Source: Palsa-504 sp963739615 (GTDB taxonomy: Bacteria; Actinomycetota; Actinomycetes; Streptosporangiales; Streptosporangiaceae). From it: a stretch of 64,000 bases of DNA. How positions within the stretch are numbered: position 1 is the first letter of the stretch; each line of letters starts with the position of its first letter. The stretch lies in assembly GCA_963739615.1 (NCBI GenBank), contig CAVUBD010000016.1, positions 248,001 to 312,000 of the forward strand, read 5' to 3'. The notes beneath the pieces are model-generated. The model saw only the letters and a list, made by a program, of their open reading frames with translations, made no database searches and was not told where the DNA came from. Shown here piece after piece: positions 18,622 to 27,584 of this stretch. The position numbers and the translations under genes are program-made.

Positions 18622-19325
18622 CGCAGCTGACCGCGCTCGCCAGCCTGCAGGTCAGCTCCGTGATCTCGTACCTGATCGCGGTCCTGCTGCCGGCGCTCGA
18701 CGCGGTCGTCCCCGTGCTGCCCAGCGAGACCGCCGTCATCGCGCTCGGGGTAGCCACCGCGGGCAGCACCGATCCCCGCATCGCCTTGCTGGTGGCCTGC
18801 TGCGCGGCCGGCGCGTTCCTCGGCGACAACCTCTGCTATCTGCTGGGCCGCCGCTTCGGGCCGCGCGTAGAGCGCAGGTTCTTCCGGGGCGAGAAAGGCC
18901 GCCAGCGGCGCGCCTGGGCCGAGCGCTCACTCGAGAGGTTCGGGACGTCGCTCATCATCGTCTGCCGGTTCATCCCCGGCGGCCGGACCGCGGTCACGCT
19001 GTGCTGCGGCATGATCGGCTACCGGCGCCGCCGCTTCGTCATCGCCACCGCGGCCGCCGGCCTGATCTGGGCGTCCTACTCATTTTTCATCGGACGCCTC
19101 GGCGGCCGGGCCTTCGAGGACAAGCCCTGGGCCGGGTTGCTTGTGGCGTTCGGGGCCTCCGCCGCGATCAGCGGTGTGATCGAGATAATCCGGCGGATCA
19201 GGTCCCGCAGGATAGCCCGGCGGGACAGGTCACGGGGGCGTCACGCCGGACAGGTTCAGCCCGATGACTCCGGCCAGGACCAGGCCGATCGACACCAGCT
19301 TCACGGTGGAGACCGCGTTGCCTAG
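18618..19325 (+). CDS. DedA family membrane protein
   Basis: The 235-residue protein has the DedA/SNARE-associated (VTT) features: long N-terminal hydrophobic stretch (ISYLIAVLLPALDAVVPVLPSETAVIALG), GDNLCYLLGRRFGPRVE near residue 75, and the RFIPGGRTAVTLCCGMIGYRRRRFVIATAAAGLIWASY segment with the conserved FxPxGR-like motif. DedA proteins are involved in membrane lipid (undecaprenyl phosphate or phospholipid) turnover. ATG 18618 is chosen because it matches the expected ATGA overlap with the preceding gene. Its last about 30 codons overlap the opposite SMR gene and are not conserved-looking. Confidence 0.85.
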   Translation: MTQLTALASLQVSSVISYLIAVLLPALDAVVPVLPSETAVIALGVATAGSTDPRIALLVACCAAGAFLGDNLCYLLGRRFGPRVERRFFRGEKGRQRRAWAERSLERFGTSLIIVCRFIPGGRTAVTLCCGMIGYRRRRFVIATAAAGLIWASYSFFIGRLGGRAFEDKPWAGLLVAFGASAAISGVIEIIRRIRSRRIARRDRSRGRHAGQVQPDDSGQDQADRHQLHGGDRVA

Positions 19326-19556
19326 AAAGATCATGCCAGTTACCGCGGTCCCCGCGGCGCCGATCCCCGTCCAGACCGCGTAGGCGGCGCCGACCTCGAG
19401 CCGGCGCAGCGCGACGGTCAGCAGCGCGAAGCTCATCAGCGCGCACGCGGCGAACGACACCGTTGGCCACAGCCTGGTCATCCCGTGGCTCAGCTTCAGC
19501 GACACCGCAAAGCCCGTTTCGAACAGGCCGGCGGCAAAAATGATCAACCACGCCAT
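19230..19556 (-). CDS. SMR family exporter, SugE/Gdx-like
   Basis: The 108-residue protein has four transmembrane helices and the SMR pattern: MAWLIIFAAGLFETGFAVSLKLSHG with the essential Glu near 13, then YAVWTGIGAAGTAVTGMIFLGN and a final helix VSIGLVLAGVIGLNLSG. The KLSHG motif and TGIGAAG resemble the Gdx (guanidinium exporter) subtype more than EmrE. The start at 19556 is preceded by GAGAGGTAG on the minus strand. The long structured leader (19585-19710) fits a guanidine-I-type riboswitch. Confidence 0.85.
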   Translation of the reverse strand: MAWLIIFAAGLFETGFAVSLKLSHGMTRLWPTVSFAACALMSFALLTVALRRLEVGAAYAVWTGIGAAGTAVTGMIFLGNAVSTVKLVSIGLVLAGVIGLNLSGVTPP

Positions 19557-19584
19557 CGCGCTACCTCTCTGCATCATGCCTTTT

Positions 19585-19710
19585 CTAGGGCCCGGGCGAG
19601 GAATCCCCGTGTGCCGGTGATGGAGCCCTGATGGAGGACCGGCGTTCGTTCTCCATCGGTTCAACACATCACCGGCAACCTCTCTGCACGCCGCCGGGAT
19701 TAGATCGGCA
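19585..19710 (-). ncRNA. candidate guanidine-I (ykkC)-like riboswitch in SMR gene leader
   Basis: On the minus strand the leader contains CTAATCCCGGCGGCG, then AGAGAGGTTGCCGG, a 10-bp perfect stem (19613-19622 with 19667-19676), a nested 7-bp stem (19630-19636 with 19651-19657), then CACACGGGGA and GCCCGGG. Exact matches to my recollection of the ykkC consensus are ACACGG and GCCCGGG, and AGAGAGG resembles its CCGAGAG. The exporter downstream is of the SugE/Gdx kind, which guanidine-I riboswitches often control. Several conserved bases differ, so it may be degenerate or a different structured RNA. Confidence 0.45.
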
Positions 19711-19759
19711 TGACCGGGCACAGACCGTGGCGCGATAACCGGGAAGGCGGACAGATCGG

Positions 19760-21258
19760 ATGAACGCAGCGGCCCTCGGCCTGCCCGTGCTCGTCACCTC
19801 GCTCGCCGGGGTCGCGGCCGTGCTGTCAAGCCGGGTCAGCGAACGGCTGCGGATTCCGGCTCCGGCCTTCTTCCTGGTCGCCGCGGCGGTGGCGGCTGAC
19901 CTCTGGCCGCGGCTGGGCGGCCTGTCGTTCGACGCCGTGGAGCACATCGTCTCGGTGGCGCTCGCGGTGATCTTGTTCGATGGCGGCATGCGGGTGGGCT
20001 GGCGGCGGCTGCGGGGCGTGGCCGGCCCGACGCTGTGGATCGGCCTGGCGGGCACGATCGTCACGGCCGGGGGCGTGGCGGCAGCGGCCCACCTGGTCTT
20101 CGCGCTCGACTGGCGCAGCGCCCTGCTCGTCGGCGCCGCACTGGCGCCGACCGACCCGGCGGTGCTCTTCTCCGTCCTGGCCCGCCGCGAAGTGGGGGGC
20201 GCGGCGGCGCGCTGCTCGAAGGCGAGTCCGGATCCAACGACCCGGTCAGCATCGCCCTGATCGCCGCGCTCCTGGCCACCTCGGGCACCGGGATGACCGC
20301 GGTCGGTCACGTCGCCTGGGAACTACTCTCACAGCTGACGATCGGCCTGGCGGCGGGCGCCGTGGGTGGCTGGGCCCTGCTGGCCTTCATGCAGCGCGTC
20401 CCGCTGCCGAGCGAGGGCCTGTACCCGCTGCGGGTCCTGGCCAGCGCGCTGGCCATCTACGGCCTGGCCACCGCCGCCCACGGGTCAGGCTTCCTGGCCG
20501 TATTCGTCGCGGGCCTGCTCATCGGCGACGCGCGCGCGCCGTACAAGCGCGAGATCGCCCGGTTCCACTCCTCGCTGGCTCACCTGGCGGAGATTCTCGC
20601 GTTCGCCGTGCTGGGCCTGACCATCCAGCTGAACAGCTTGTCCCGTGACTGGGCGTGGCTGATCGGCCTGGTGCTGGCGGCGCTGCTGGCGCTGGTCATC
20701 CGGCCGCTGCTGGTCGGGGCACTGCTCCGGCGGGTCCGCCTGCGCCGCGGCGAGCGGCTGTTCATCGGCTGGGCTGGCCTCAAGGGCGCGGTGCCGATCC
20801 TGCTCGGCGCGTCCATCGTCCAGGCCGAAGTGCCCGGCGCGCAGTGCCTCTACGCGATCATCTTCGTCGTCGTGACGTTCTCCGTCATCGTGCAGGGCGG
20901 CACCGTGCCGTGGCTGCTTCGCCGCCTGCGGATACCGCTGCGGACGGTTGAGCCGGAGCCGTGGAGCCTGGGCATCCGGTTCCAGCACGAGCCCGAGGGG
21001 CTGCACCGCTTTGTCATCGCCCCGGCGGCGGTCGCCGACGCCATCCAGGTCAGCGACTTGCCGGTCGGTGAGGACACCTGGATCAGCCTGATCATCCGGG
21101 ATGGCCGCCTCGTCCCGATCCGGCCCGGCACCGTTCTGCGGGCGGGCGACGAGGTCGTGGTGCTCTCCACCGATCCCGACGCGGACGCGCTGGCGGCCCT
21201 GTTCACCGCGCCGTCGCTCACCTTGGGCAATGCCGGACTGCCCCGCTCTTCCCCTTGA
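19760..21258 (+). pseudogene. CPA1-family cation/proton antiporter with TrkA-C domain, frameshifted
   Basis: The first frame (19760 to about 20199) encodes antiporter helices MNAAALGLPVLVTSLAGV to SALLVGAALAPTDPAVLFSVLARREVGG. The next frame continues with GGALLEGESGSNDPVSIALIAALLA through WAGLKGAVPILLGASIV, and ends with a TrkA-C-like domain (FVIAPAAVADAIQVSDLPVGEDTW, VLRAGDEVVVLSTDPDADAL). The switch lies in a run of six G at 20194-20199; a seventh G restores an unbroken reading frame of about 500 residues (VGGRGGALLEGESG). The family exports Na+ or K+ for H+. The frameshift is either a homopolymer error, a true mutation or a phase-variable tract. Confidence 0.85.
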
Positions 21259-21470
21259 TGCCCGCATGCATTACTCTGCGCTAGTAGCACATAACACAAG
21301 GTAAAGAGAACCAAATCGCAGGCAGCTCCGCAAAGGGGCGTTCGCGCAAAAGCACACAACACGATCAAATGCCAGAAAGCGATATTCCGGCCCGCAGGTC
21401 ACCATAACGGGCGGGCGCCCGAAGAACCGGCCGGCCGGGCCACAGCAAAGCGGCTAGACGGGGGAAATAA

Positions 21471-22505
21471 ATGTCCGATATATCCGACCTGCAGACGGAA
21501 AGCGGACCCATGTATTCCGCGGCGAACGCCGACGGCCACGGGGCGGGGCCACGCAGGCGCAAGCGCCACCCGTGGCGAATCGCACTGGTGTCGGCCGCGT
21601 CTTTCCTCGGCCTGATCATCGTGCTCGCCGCCGGCGGCTACGCATACGTCAACCACGTGGCGAGCAGCATCCCGCGGGTGAACGTCGCCCACCTAGTCGC
21701 AGCGAGCGGACCTGGCCAGACGTTCCTGGTCACCAGTTCCCAGAAGGGGCCCACCGGCACCGCGCTGAAGGAGGCCGCCCTGTCCAACTCGAGCAATCTC
21801 GTCATGCTGCTGCACATCAACGGCGACGGCAAGCACGGCGGAGCGGTGGCGATTCCGGATAACACCGTGGTCAACGTGCCGGGCCACGGCCAGCACCCGC
21901 TCTCGTACGCGCTCAAGACCGGCGGCCCGAGCCTGCTGGTGCAGACCGTCGGGCAATTCACCGGAGTCCCCATCAACCATTACGCGCAGATCGATTTCAC
22001 CCACATGACGAACCTGGTGAACGCCATCGGCGGCCTGACCGTCACGATCCCCAAGGCGAGCAAGAGCTTCGGGTACACGTTCAACGCGGGCATCAACCAT
22101 CTCACCGGCATCACCGCCATTTACTACGCCCGCGAACCGTCGCTCAGCGGGCAGGCCCGGACGTTGCGCCAGGAGAACTTCATCCGCGCGACCATGACCA
22201 CGATCGCCAACGACCACCTGCTCACCAACCCGGTGACCATGGTCAGGGTGCTCAACTCGATCACCAGCGCTCTGACGGTGGACAGCAACATGACCAATTC
22301 GCAGATCGAGTCACTCGCCAAGAAGTTCGGCAGCCTCGGCGGCAGCGCCGGGACCTTCCTGGCCGTGCCGACGCATACGGTGAACGGCGAGCCGGTCCTG
22401 AACACGGCGATCGCCGACCAGCTCTGGACGGCCATCAAGCAGGATTCGATCGCGGCCTTCGCCAAGAAGTACCCGTCGACGGTGACACCCGCGTCCGTGC
22501 CCTGA
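21471..22505 (+). CDS. LytR-CpsA-Psr (LCP) family protein lacking conserved Arg/Asp residues
   Basis: The 344-residue protein has a cytoplasmic head, one membrane helix (IALVSAASFLGLIIVLAAGGYAYV) and an extracellular LCP domain. LCP enzymes transfer polyprenyl-linked polymers to peptidoglycan. Fold segments are evident: GGPSLLVQTVGQFTGVPINHYAQIDF, VNAIGGLTVTIP, and ARTLRQENFIRA. However the usual RSDTM and SIPRD motifs read SSNLV and AIPDN here, so the phosphate-binding Arg and metal-binding Asp are missing. It may be catalytically inactive or have another role. The second LCP protein at 42922 lacks the same residues. Confidence 0.82.
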   Translation: MSDISDLQTESGPMYSAANADGHGAGPRRRKRHPWRIALVSAASFLGLIIVLAAGGYAYVNHVASSIPRVNVAHLVAASGPGQTFLVTSSQKGPTGTALKEAALSNSSNLVMLLHINGDGKHGGAVAIPDNTVVNVPGHGQHPLSYALKTGGPSLLVQTVGQFTGVPINHYAQIDFTHMTNLVNAIGGLTVTIPKASKSFGYTFNAGINHLTGITAIYYAREPSLSGQARTLRQENFIRATMTTIANDHLLTNPVTMVRVLNSITSALTVDSNMTNSQIESLAKKFGSLGGSAGTFLAVPTHTVNGEPVLNTAIADQLWTAIKQDSIAAFAKKYPSTVTPASVP

Positions 22506-22556
22506 TCCGGCCCGGGCCTGGCGGCTGGGCGACTGCTGGTCACCGCCGCAGAGGTC

Positions 22557-22587
22557 GAGGCCAAGCTGCCGAGAGCAGCTTGGCCTC
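22557..22587. terminator. bidirectional hairpin terminator
   Basis: GAGGCCAAGCTGC pairs perfectly with GCAGCTTGGCCTC (13 bp, 5-nt loop) between the convergent LCP gene and the fragment at 22595. ATTTC follows on the plus side. Confidence 0.85.
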
Positions 22588-22594
22588 ATTTCAG

Positions 22595-22989
22595 TTACCA
22601 GACGGTGATGTTCGATGCGCGCATGGCGTCATACCAGGCGGCGTAGTCCTGCGCGGTGGTGCCGTAGCCCGCGCCGGGCTGGAGCAGGTTCGCCACGGTG
22701 ATGAATTTGTGCAGCATCTGCTCGTAAGCTGCCCGGTGGAATTTCGGCAGGAGGGCGGGGGTGGCGAGGATCTTCTGGGCCTCAGCCCGCACGATGCGGG
22801 CGTCAGCCTCGAAGGCCAGGTGGTTGGCAACGGTGGGCGAGTGGCTTTCCACTTCCAGGTCCCAGGCCAGGGTGTCGACGGCGTTGTTGAATGTCACCTG
22901 GGCCTGCCCGCCGCGCGATTCCAGCCACGCCAGCGACGGGTCGGCAGGGGTGGACCGGAGGACGGCGGCCGTGTGCGCCTTGGCCGGGG
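22595..22989 (-). pseudogene. C-terminal fragment of an unidentified gene cut by the IS element
   Basis: The frame enters from inside the IS inverted repeat and encodes about 130 residues such as AWLESRGGQAQVTFNNAVDTLAWDLEVESH and FHRAAYEQMLHKFITVANLLQPG, ending at 22595. It is helical and soluble; I do not recognise the family. Codons look normal for the host, so it seems to be the 3' part of a real gene whose 5' part was removed by the IS or by deletion. It does not read like the missing end of the GGDEF gene on the other side. Confidence 0.5.
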
Positions 22990-23052
22990 CCCAGATCTCC
23001 GGAAGGTGAGGGCTTGCACCCATCCTGACCTGGGATGATATGTAATGCATTT

Positions 23053-23073
23053 CTTGTTAAAAGTGTTAACAAG
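23053..23073. promoter_or_regulatory. palindrome in the transposase promoter region
   Basis: CTTGTTAA and TTAACAAG form a perfect 8-bp inverted repeat around AAGTG, 16 bp upstream of the transposase ATG. It is AT-rich unlike the rest of the IS. It could be an operator for autoregulation by the N-terminal HTH of the transposase. Confidence 0.5.
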
Positions 23074-23088
23074 TGGTACAGTTGGGGC

Positions 23089-25269
23089 ATGCTGTCAGCC
23101 GCCGCGTCTGCCATCCTGGAGGGCATGCCAGACGCTGCCGACCTGCGGGTGCTGCGCTCGGACAGGCAGACCTGGATCTTCGCCGGGACGACCGCGCTGT
23201 TCCGGTTCGCCGACGGCGACACCGCCATGCGGAACATCGCGGTGGCGGCGCTGCGGCAGATCGGTTTCCCCGGCATGCAGGTCGCGGCGGCGCTGGGGCT
23301 TACACACAACTACGTGGCGACGCTGCACCAGCGGGCGCAGCGGGAGGGGACCGCCGGGCTGGTCCGGCCGCGGGGCCGGCCCCGCACGGTGACCGGGCAG
23401 GACTGGGAGCGGGCCCGGGCCTGGCGCGCGGCCGGGGTGCGGGACGCGGAGATCGCCCGCCGGCTGGAGGTGCAGCAGTCCACGGTGCTGCGGCGGCTCG
23501 GCCCGGCCCGGGTGCAAGGCGAGCTGGCGCTGGAGGATACCGCTGGTCCCGGCCTGGCGGCGGGCCAGGAGGAGACGGCAGCGGAGGAGCCGCCGCGGCC
23601 GGAACCGGAAGCCGTGCCGGGGCACGACGGGCAGGAGGCTGAGCCGCCGGAGCCCGCGGTGCGGCCGGAGCCGGGTGTCGTGCCGCCCGGGTTCGGGGGG
23701 ACGGGGCGGGCGGCGGAGGGCAGCGGGGTGTTCTCCCGGTATGCGGGGGCGATGCTGCTGCACGCCTATCCGGGGCGGGCCGGGGAGATCTTGCCGCAGG
23801 CGGCGGGCGGCGACGCGCGGGAGGCGGCGCTGCTGTCGGCGGTGAGCATGTGCTTCGCGCCCGGGGCCGCGACGGCGGAGCAGGTCAAGCATCTGGTCCC
23901 GGGCGAGGCGGGGCCGCTGGCCGGCCTGGCCGTGCTGCCGTCGCTGCGGACGCTGCGGCCCCGGCTGGCCGCGATCGCCGATGCCGCTGACCCGCTGGAG
24001 CTGCAGGCGGCGTTCGCGGCTGCGATGCTGGCGGCCAGCCCGGAGACGTCCGGGGTGTACTACGTCGATGACCACTTCGTCCCCTACGCCGGGGCCAAGC
24101 CGGTGGGGAAGGGGCGGGACAACAAGCGGGGGCGGGCGGAGAGGGGCCGGGCGGACACGCACGTGACCACGGCAAACGGGCGGGCGGTGTGCTTCGTGAC
24201 CGGCGAGCCGTCCGGACTGAGCGTCACGCTGCCCAAGGCGCTGGCCGAGCTGAAGAAGACCGTCCCCGCGGGGACGGAGATCATGCTGGGGTTCGACCGC
24301 GGCGGCGCCTACCCGGCCGTGTTCGCGCACTGCCGCGGCAACGGCGTGCACTGGGTGACCTGCCGGCGCGCCCCGCTGGCCGTCCCGGCCATGCTGCCGG
24401 TCCTGTCCGTCGTCACCGTGAACGGCAAGGCCCGCGCCGTCGCCTGGGCCGAGGAGACCGTGCAGCTCAAGGACTACGGCGAAGCACGGCAGATCACCCT
24501 GTTCGAGCACGGCCGGGTCGTCCTGCAGATCCTGACATCGGACTCCGGTGCGTGCCCGGCCGCGCTGCTGGGCTGGCTGAAGTCACGGTGGCGGGAGGAG
24601 AACTTCCTGAAGTACGCCAGCCAGAACTACGGCATCGACGCCATCTGCGACTACGCCGCGGACATCGAGACGAACACCAAGATCACAGACAACCCGGCCC
24701 GCAAGGAAGCCAACGCCGCCGTCCGCGAAGCCGAGAAGAACCTGGCCGCCGCCGAGCGCGGCCTCGCCGTCCTGCTCGCCGACCCGGCTATCACCCCCGC
24801 GGACAAGAACACCAGGCTGATCCCCGCCGCCGAACGCCAGATCGCCGCCGCCCGCCGCCAGCTCGGCGCGGCCAAGAAGGCCCGCGACGGCATCCCCGCC
24901 AAGCTGCCCGCCAACCAGATCGACCCCCAGGCGCAGGTGGCGCTGCTGCGCACTGCCCGGCGCGGCCTGCAGATGGTGCTGCGGCTGCTGGCGCACAACG
25001 CCGAGCACTGGCTATCGGACCAGCTCAACGCCTACCTGCGCGACCACGACGAATACCGCGCCATCACCCGCGAAACCATCATCCGCGGCACCGCCGGGAT
25101 CATCGTCTTCGCCCCCGACACGATCACCGTCACCCTCCAGCGGCCCGCCGAACCACGTGTCGCCCGCGCCCTGGCCCTGCTCACCGACCAGGTCAACGCC
25201 GTCCCGCCGCGGATGCCAGGCGACACCCGGCCCATCACCTACCAGCTCACCGCGAACCCGGCAATTTAA
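23089..25269 (+). CDS. IS transposase, DDE type with N-terminal helix-turn-helix region
   Basis: The protein of about 726 residues starts at ATG 23089 (an in-frame upstream TTG/ATG region belongs to the palindrome). Residues about 45-150 carry helix-turn-helix segments (VAAALGLTHNYVATLHQRAQREG, AEIARRLEVQQSTVLRRL), then a Pro/Glu-rich linker, then a catalytic region with GVYYVDDHFVPYAGAKPVGKGRDNKRG, EIMLGFDRGGAYPAVF and SRWREENFLKYASQNYGIDAICDY; the Asp in YVDDH, the Asp in GFDRGG and the Glu in WREENF are good candidates for a DDE triad. The C terminus has a coiled-coil stretch. The gene is intact and within matching inverted repeats, so the element may be active. Confidence 0.88.
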   Translation: MLSAAASAILEGMPDAADLRVLRSDRQTWIFAGTTALFRFADGDTAMRNIAVAALRQIGFPGMQVAAALGLTHNYVATLHQRAQREGTAGLVRPRGRPRTVTGQDWERARAWRAAGVRDAEIARRLEVQQSTVLRRLGPARVQGELALEDTAGPGLAAGQEETAAEEPPRPEPEAVPGHDGQEAEPPEPAVRPEPGVVPPGFGGTGRAAEGSGVFSRYAGAMLLHAYPGRAGEILPQAAGGDAREAALLSAVSMCFAPGAATAEQVKHLVPGEAGPLAGLAVLPSLRTLRPRLAAIADAADPLELQAAFAAAMLAASPETSGVYYVDDHFVPYAGAKPVGKGRDNKRGRAERGRADTHVTTANGRAVCFVTGEPSGLSVTLPKALAELKKTVPAGTEIMLGFDRGGAYPAVFAHCRGNGVHWVTCRRAPLAVPAMLPVLSVVTVNGKARAVAWAEETVQLKDYGEARQITLFEHGRVVLQILTSDSGACPAALLGWLKSRWREENFLKYASQNYGIDAICDYAADIETNTKITDNPARKEANAAVREAEKNLAAAERGLAVLLADPAITPADKNTRLIPAAERQIAAARRQLGAAKKARDGIPAKLPANQIDPQAQVALLRTARRGLQMVLRLLAHNAEHWLSDQLNAYLRDHDEYRAITRETIIRGTAGIIVFAPDTITVTLQRPAEPRVARALALLTDQVNAVPPRMPGDTRPITYQLTANPAI

Positions 25270-26873
25270 CACCAGGCCGACCGCGCCTTCCGGAGATCTG
25301 GGTCCTCGCAGTCGCCGATCTCCGCGATCCCGACGCTGACCGTGTAGGTGACCGGTGTCCCGTCGTCGGCGGTCACCAGGCCGGGCGAGGAAGTTAGCTG
25401 GGTGGCTACCCGGTCGGCGGCCTGGCTCCCGGCGCCTGGGAGCATGACCACGTACTCGTCGCCGCCGTAGCGCGCGGCGACGTCGCCCGGCCGGACTCTC
25501 TCCCGGCAGGACCGGGCCAGGTCGATCAGCACCCGGTCGCCGATCGCGTGCCCGCGCACGTCGTTGACCTGCTTGAACTGGTCCACGTCTATCATCAGCA
25601 CGGCGAGCGGCAGGCCGTGCTGGCGGGCGTGCGCGAACAGGCCCTCGGCCAGATCCAGGAAGTAGCGCCTGTTGTACAGCCCGGTCATCGCGTCGGTGGA
25701 GGCGAGCTCGTGGTACCGCAGCGCGAGCTGGTTGTTGTCCCGCAGGGCGGCGAACTGGCGCGCGCTGACCAGTACCGTGAGCACCACCGCGCCCAGCATG
25801 ATGCCGCCCAGGCCGTCGAAGCTGACGCTGCCCAGGCCGACCACCATGAGCAGCAGGTAGCTGCCGGCGACGGCCAGGTAGGGCACGATGCTGGGCGCGG
25901 CGGCGGGGTTACGCCGCGGCCCGGCCGTGTCCTCTTGCGGGGTGGCCCGCAGTTGGCAGCTGGCCGCGAGGAACAGCAGGGTCAGCGCGATCATCCAGAG
26001 CGTGTCCACCGGATCGCCGCCCAGGTAACTGGAATGCGCCGTGATGTAGTCGTAGGTGAGGTCGGCGCTGATGAGGAACAGCTGGCCGGCCACGAAGATC
26101 CGCAGCGGGTTGACCGCCGAGCGCGGCGCGCCCTTGGCCAGCAGCGACAAGATGCCGAACAGCAGCAGCAGGTCACCCACGGGGTAGGCGTAGTTGACGA
26201 TGTTGATCAGCCGGAATCCGTGCCCGGACGCGACCGCCGGGCCAAGCGCGATGTACCAGATGAACGTGGCCCCGCCGACGAAGACGGTGCCGATGTCGAG
26301 CAGCAGCCGGAACCGCTCCGGCCAGGAGCGGTGCCGCCCCGGGAACAGCAGCATGCCGGTGAAGGCCAGCGGATAGTAGCTGAGGTAGGCCGCGTCAGCC
26401 CAGGTCGGATAGGCCTGCTCGTGCAGTACCACCTCGTAGACCAGCTGCAGGATGTCGCCCAGCATGTACAGCGACAACGCGATGAACAGCAGCCGCCACG
26501 CCCGGCGAATCGAGCGGCTGAGCTCGCGCCGCCGGGTGACCAGCCAGGCGCAGATGACGACGCCGGCGTTCGGGACCAGCTGGGCCAGGTCGCCGATCAG
26601 GGCCTGATGCGGGTGACCGCCCCACCGGAAGATCTGCCATAGCCCGTATACCACCATGATCACGACCGCTGCCGTCAGGACGCCCGGCCCGACCAGGTTG
26701 GCGGCCCGCCGCCGCTGCCGGCAGAGGGCTGCCGCAGGGCCGGCGGCTTCCTCGGCTGACGCCCGGCCGCCCGCCGCCCGGCCGCCCGGGTCAGCGCTCC
26801 CGTCAGGCTGAGCCGTTCGGCCAGCGGCATGAACACGGCGGGCGACAGGACGCCGAACTCGGGGTGCTCCCAC
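25266..26873 (-). pseudogene. membrane-bound GGDEF protein (diguanylate cyclase) truncated by the IS
   Basis: An N-terminal membrane region of about nine helices (VLTAAVVIMVVYGLWQIF onward) precedes a GGDEF domain (STDAMTGLYNRRYFLDLAEG, MIDVDQFKQVNDVRGHAIGD, RYGGDEYVVMLP). The signature is GGDEY and an RPGD inhibitory-site motif lies five residues before it, so the enzyme could have been active in cyclic-di-GMP synthesis. The domain ends at GIAEIGDCEDPD, about 30 residues short, where the IS repeat begins. The 5' end is also unclear: the first about 50 codons read the EAL remnant out of frame and no good start codon lies near the first helix. Confidence 0.75.
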
Positions 26874-27019
26874 CGGATCAGCGCCTCCGCAGCGATCACC
26901 TGGCCGGTGGCCAGGTCGATCTCGGGCTGAAAGTAGGCCACGAGCTGCCCGCTTGCCAGGGCGCGCGGCAGCTCGGCCAGCAGCCTGACCGCTACCTGGT
27001 CGGCTTGGACCGCCGTCAC
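26675..27019 (-). pseudogene. N-terminal EAL-domain fragment (cyclic-di-GMP phosphodiesterase)
   Basis: From GTG 27019, preceded by GGGGAG, the frame encodes LLAELPRALASGQLVAYFQPEIDLATGQVIAAEALIRWEHPEFGVLSPAVFMPLAERLSLTGALTRAA, the first about 75 residues of an EAL domain including the Glu of the EAL motif (AEALIRW). After this point (about 26780) the frame becomes low-complexity. The catalytic remainder is missing, replaced by the start of the GGDEF gene. It looks like a deletion that fused the two neighbours. Confidence 0.75.
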
Positions 27020-27040
27020 GCTGCTCCCCTTTACGCTCAT

Positions 27041-27404
27041 GCCTGGAGGGCCGCTGGCCCGGTCACCGCAAGCACATAATGTGACTGTCTGCTACTCTCC
27101 GTAAGTGGAGATAGCATGCCCGGATAGCAACCGCTGAAACCGCTAGATCCCGCCTGCCTGCGCCGATACCGGGCAGAACGGCCAGAATCGACCCGGGCGG
27201 CGGGCGCGGCCACGGTCAACCCGTCGGCCGTCGGCATGGCCCGATGCGGACTGTGGACCGAACTTGACCTGATCATCTGGTTCAAGCAGCCGGGGCCGCG
27301 CGGCGGCACCGCGCAGTGGGCCGCCCTTGACGGCGTGAAAAAGTTCTCACAGCGCTGAGGGCCTGCTGCGGAGCCATCAGGAAATCGGCGGCCGACGCCG
27401 GGAT
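27041..27404. other. intergenic region with short degenerate frames
   Basis: About 360 bp with no convincing gene. A 40-codon plus-strand frame starting at 27236 (LWTELDLIIWFKQPGPRGG) has host-like codons but no ribosome binding site and could be a relic. The block lies between the EAL remnant and small ORFs and looks like a decayed zone. Confidence 0.4.
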
Positions 27405-27584
27405 ATGCTGCTCTACCGTAAGTGGGCCGTGGTCGTGGAGATCGAGCGCCATCCGGAGGTCGCCCGCCGCCTGCACGCGGCGGAGCGGGCCCTGATGAGT
27501 GACGACCCGCAGGTCCGGGACGCTGCCAGCCGCGACGCGGGCGAGATCGTCCGTGCCGCGCACCGGACAGTGGCTGGTGAGTGA
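27405..27584 (+). CDS. 59-residue hypothetical protein
   Basis: The frame MLLYRKWAVVVEIERHPEVARRLHAAERALMSDDPQVRDAASRDAGEIVRAAHRTVAGE is amphipathic-helical with typical GC-rich third positions. Its TGA overlaps the GTG of the next small frame (GTGA at 27581), which suggests a real or formerly real operon. No strong ribosome binding site precedes ATG 27405, and it may be the end of a larger lost gene. Family not recognised. Confidence 0.35.
   Translation: MLLYRKWAVVVEIERHPEVARRLHAAERALMSDDPQVRDAASRDAGEIVRAAHRTVAGE

Larger units (their letters stand above)
22990..25302 (+). mobile_element. insertion sequence with 17-bp terminal inverted repeats
   Basis: CCCAGATCTCCGGAAGG at 22990-23006 and its exact reverse complement at 25286-25302 bound one transposase gene (total 2313 bp). 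Reading frames on both sides are interrupted at these points. No target-site duplication is visible next to the repeats (GGCCGGGG on the left, TCCTCGCA on the right), so the true ends may be shifted by a few bases or the flanks rearranged. Confidence 0.75.

Noticed and set aside
18622..19267. Long C-terminal extension of the DksA-like protein over dedA
   Set aside because: Sequence after the zinc finger is Arg/Pro-rich and out of frame with a well-preserved DedA protein; explained by a one-base change in the repeat.
22990..23050. N-terminal part of the 151-codon frame at 22595-23050
   Set aside because: This part is inside the IS end and the transposase promoter; only the portion left of 22990 can be host gene sequence.
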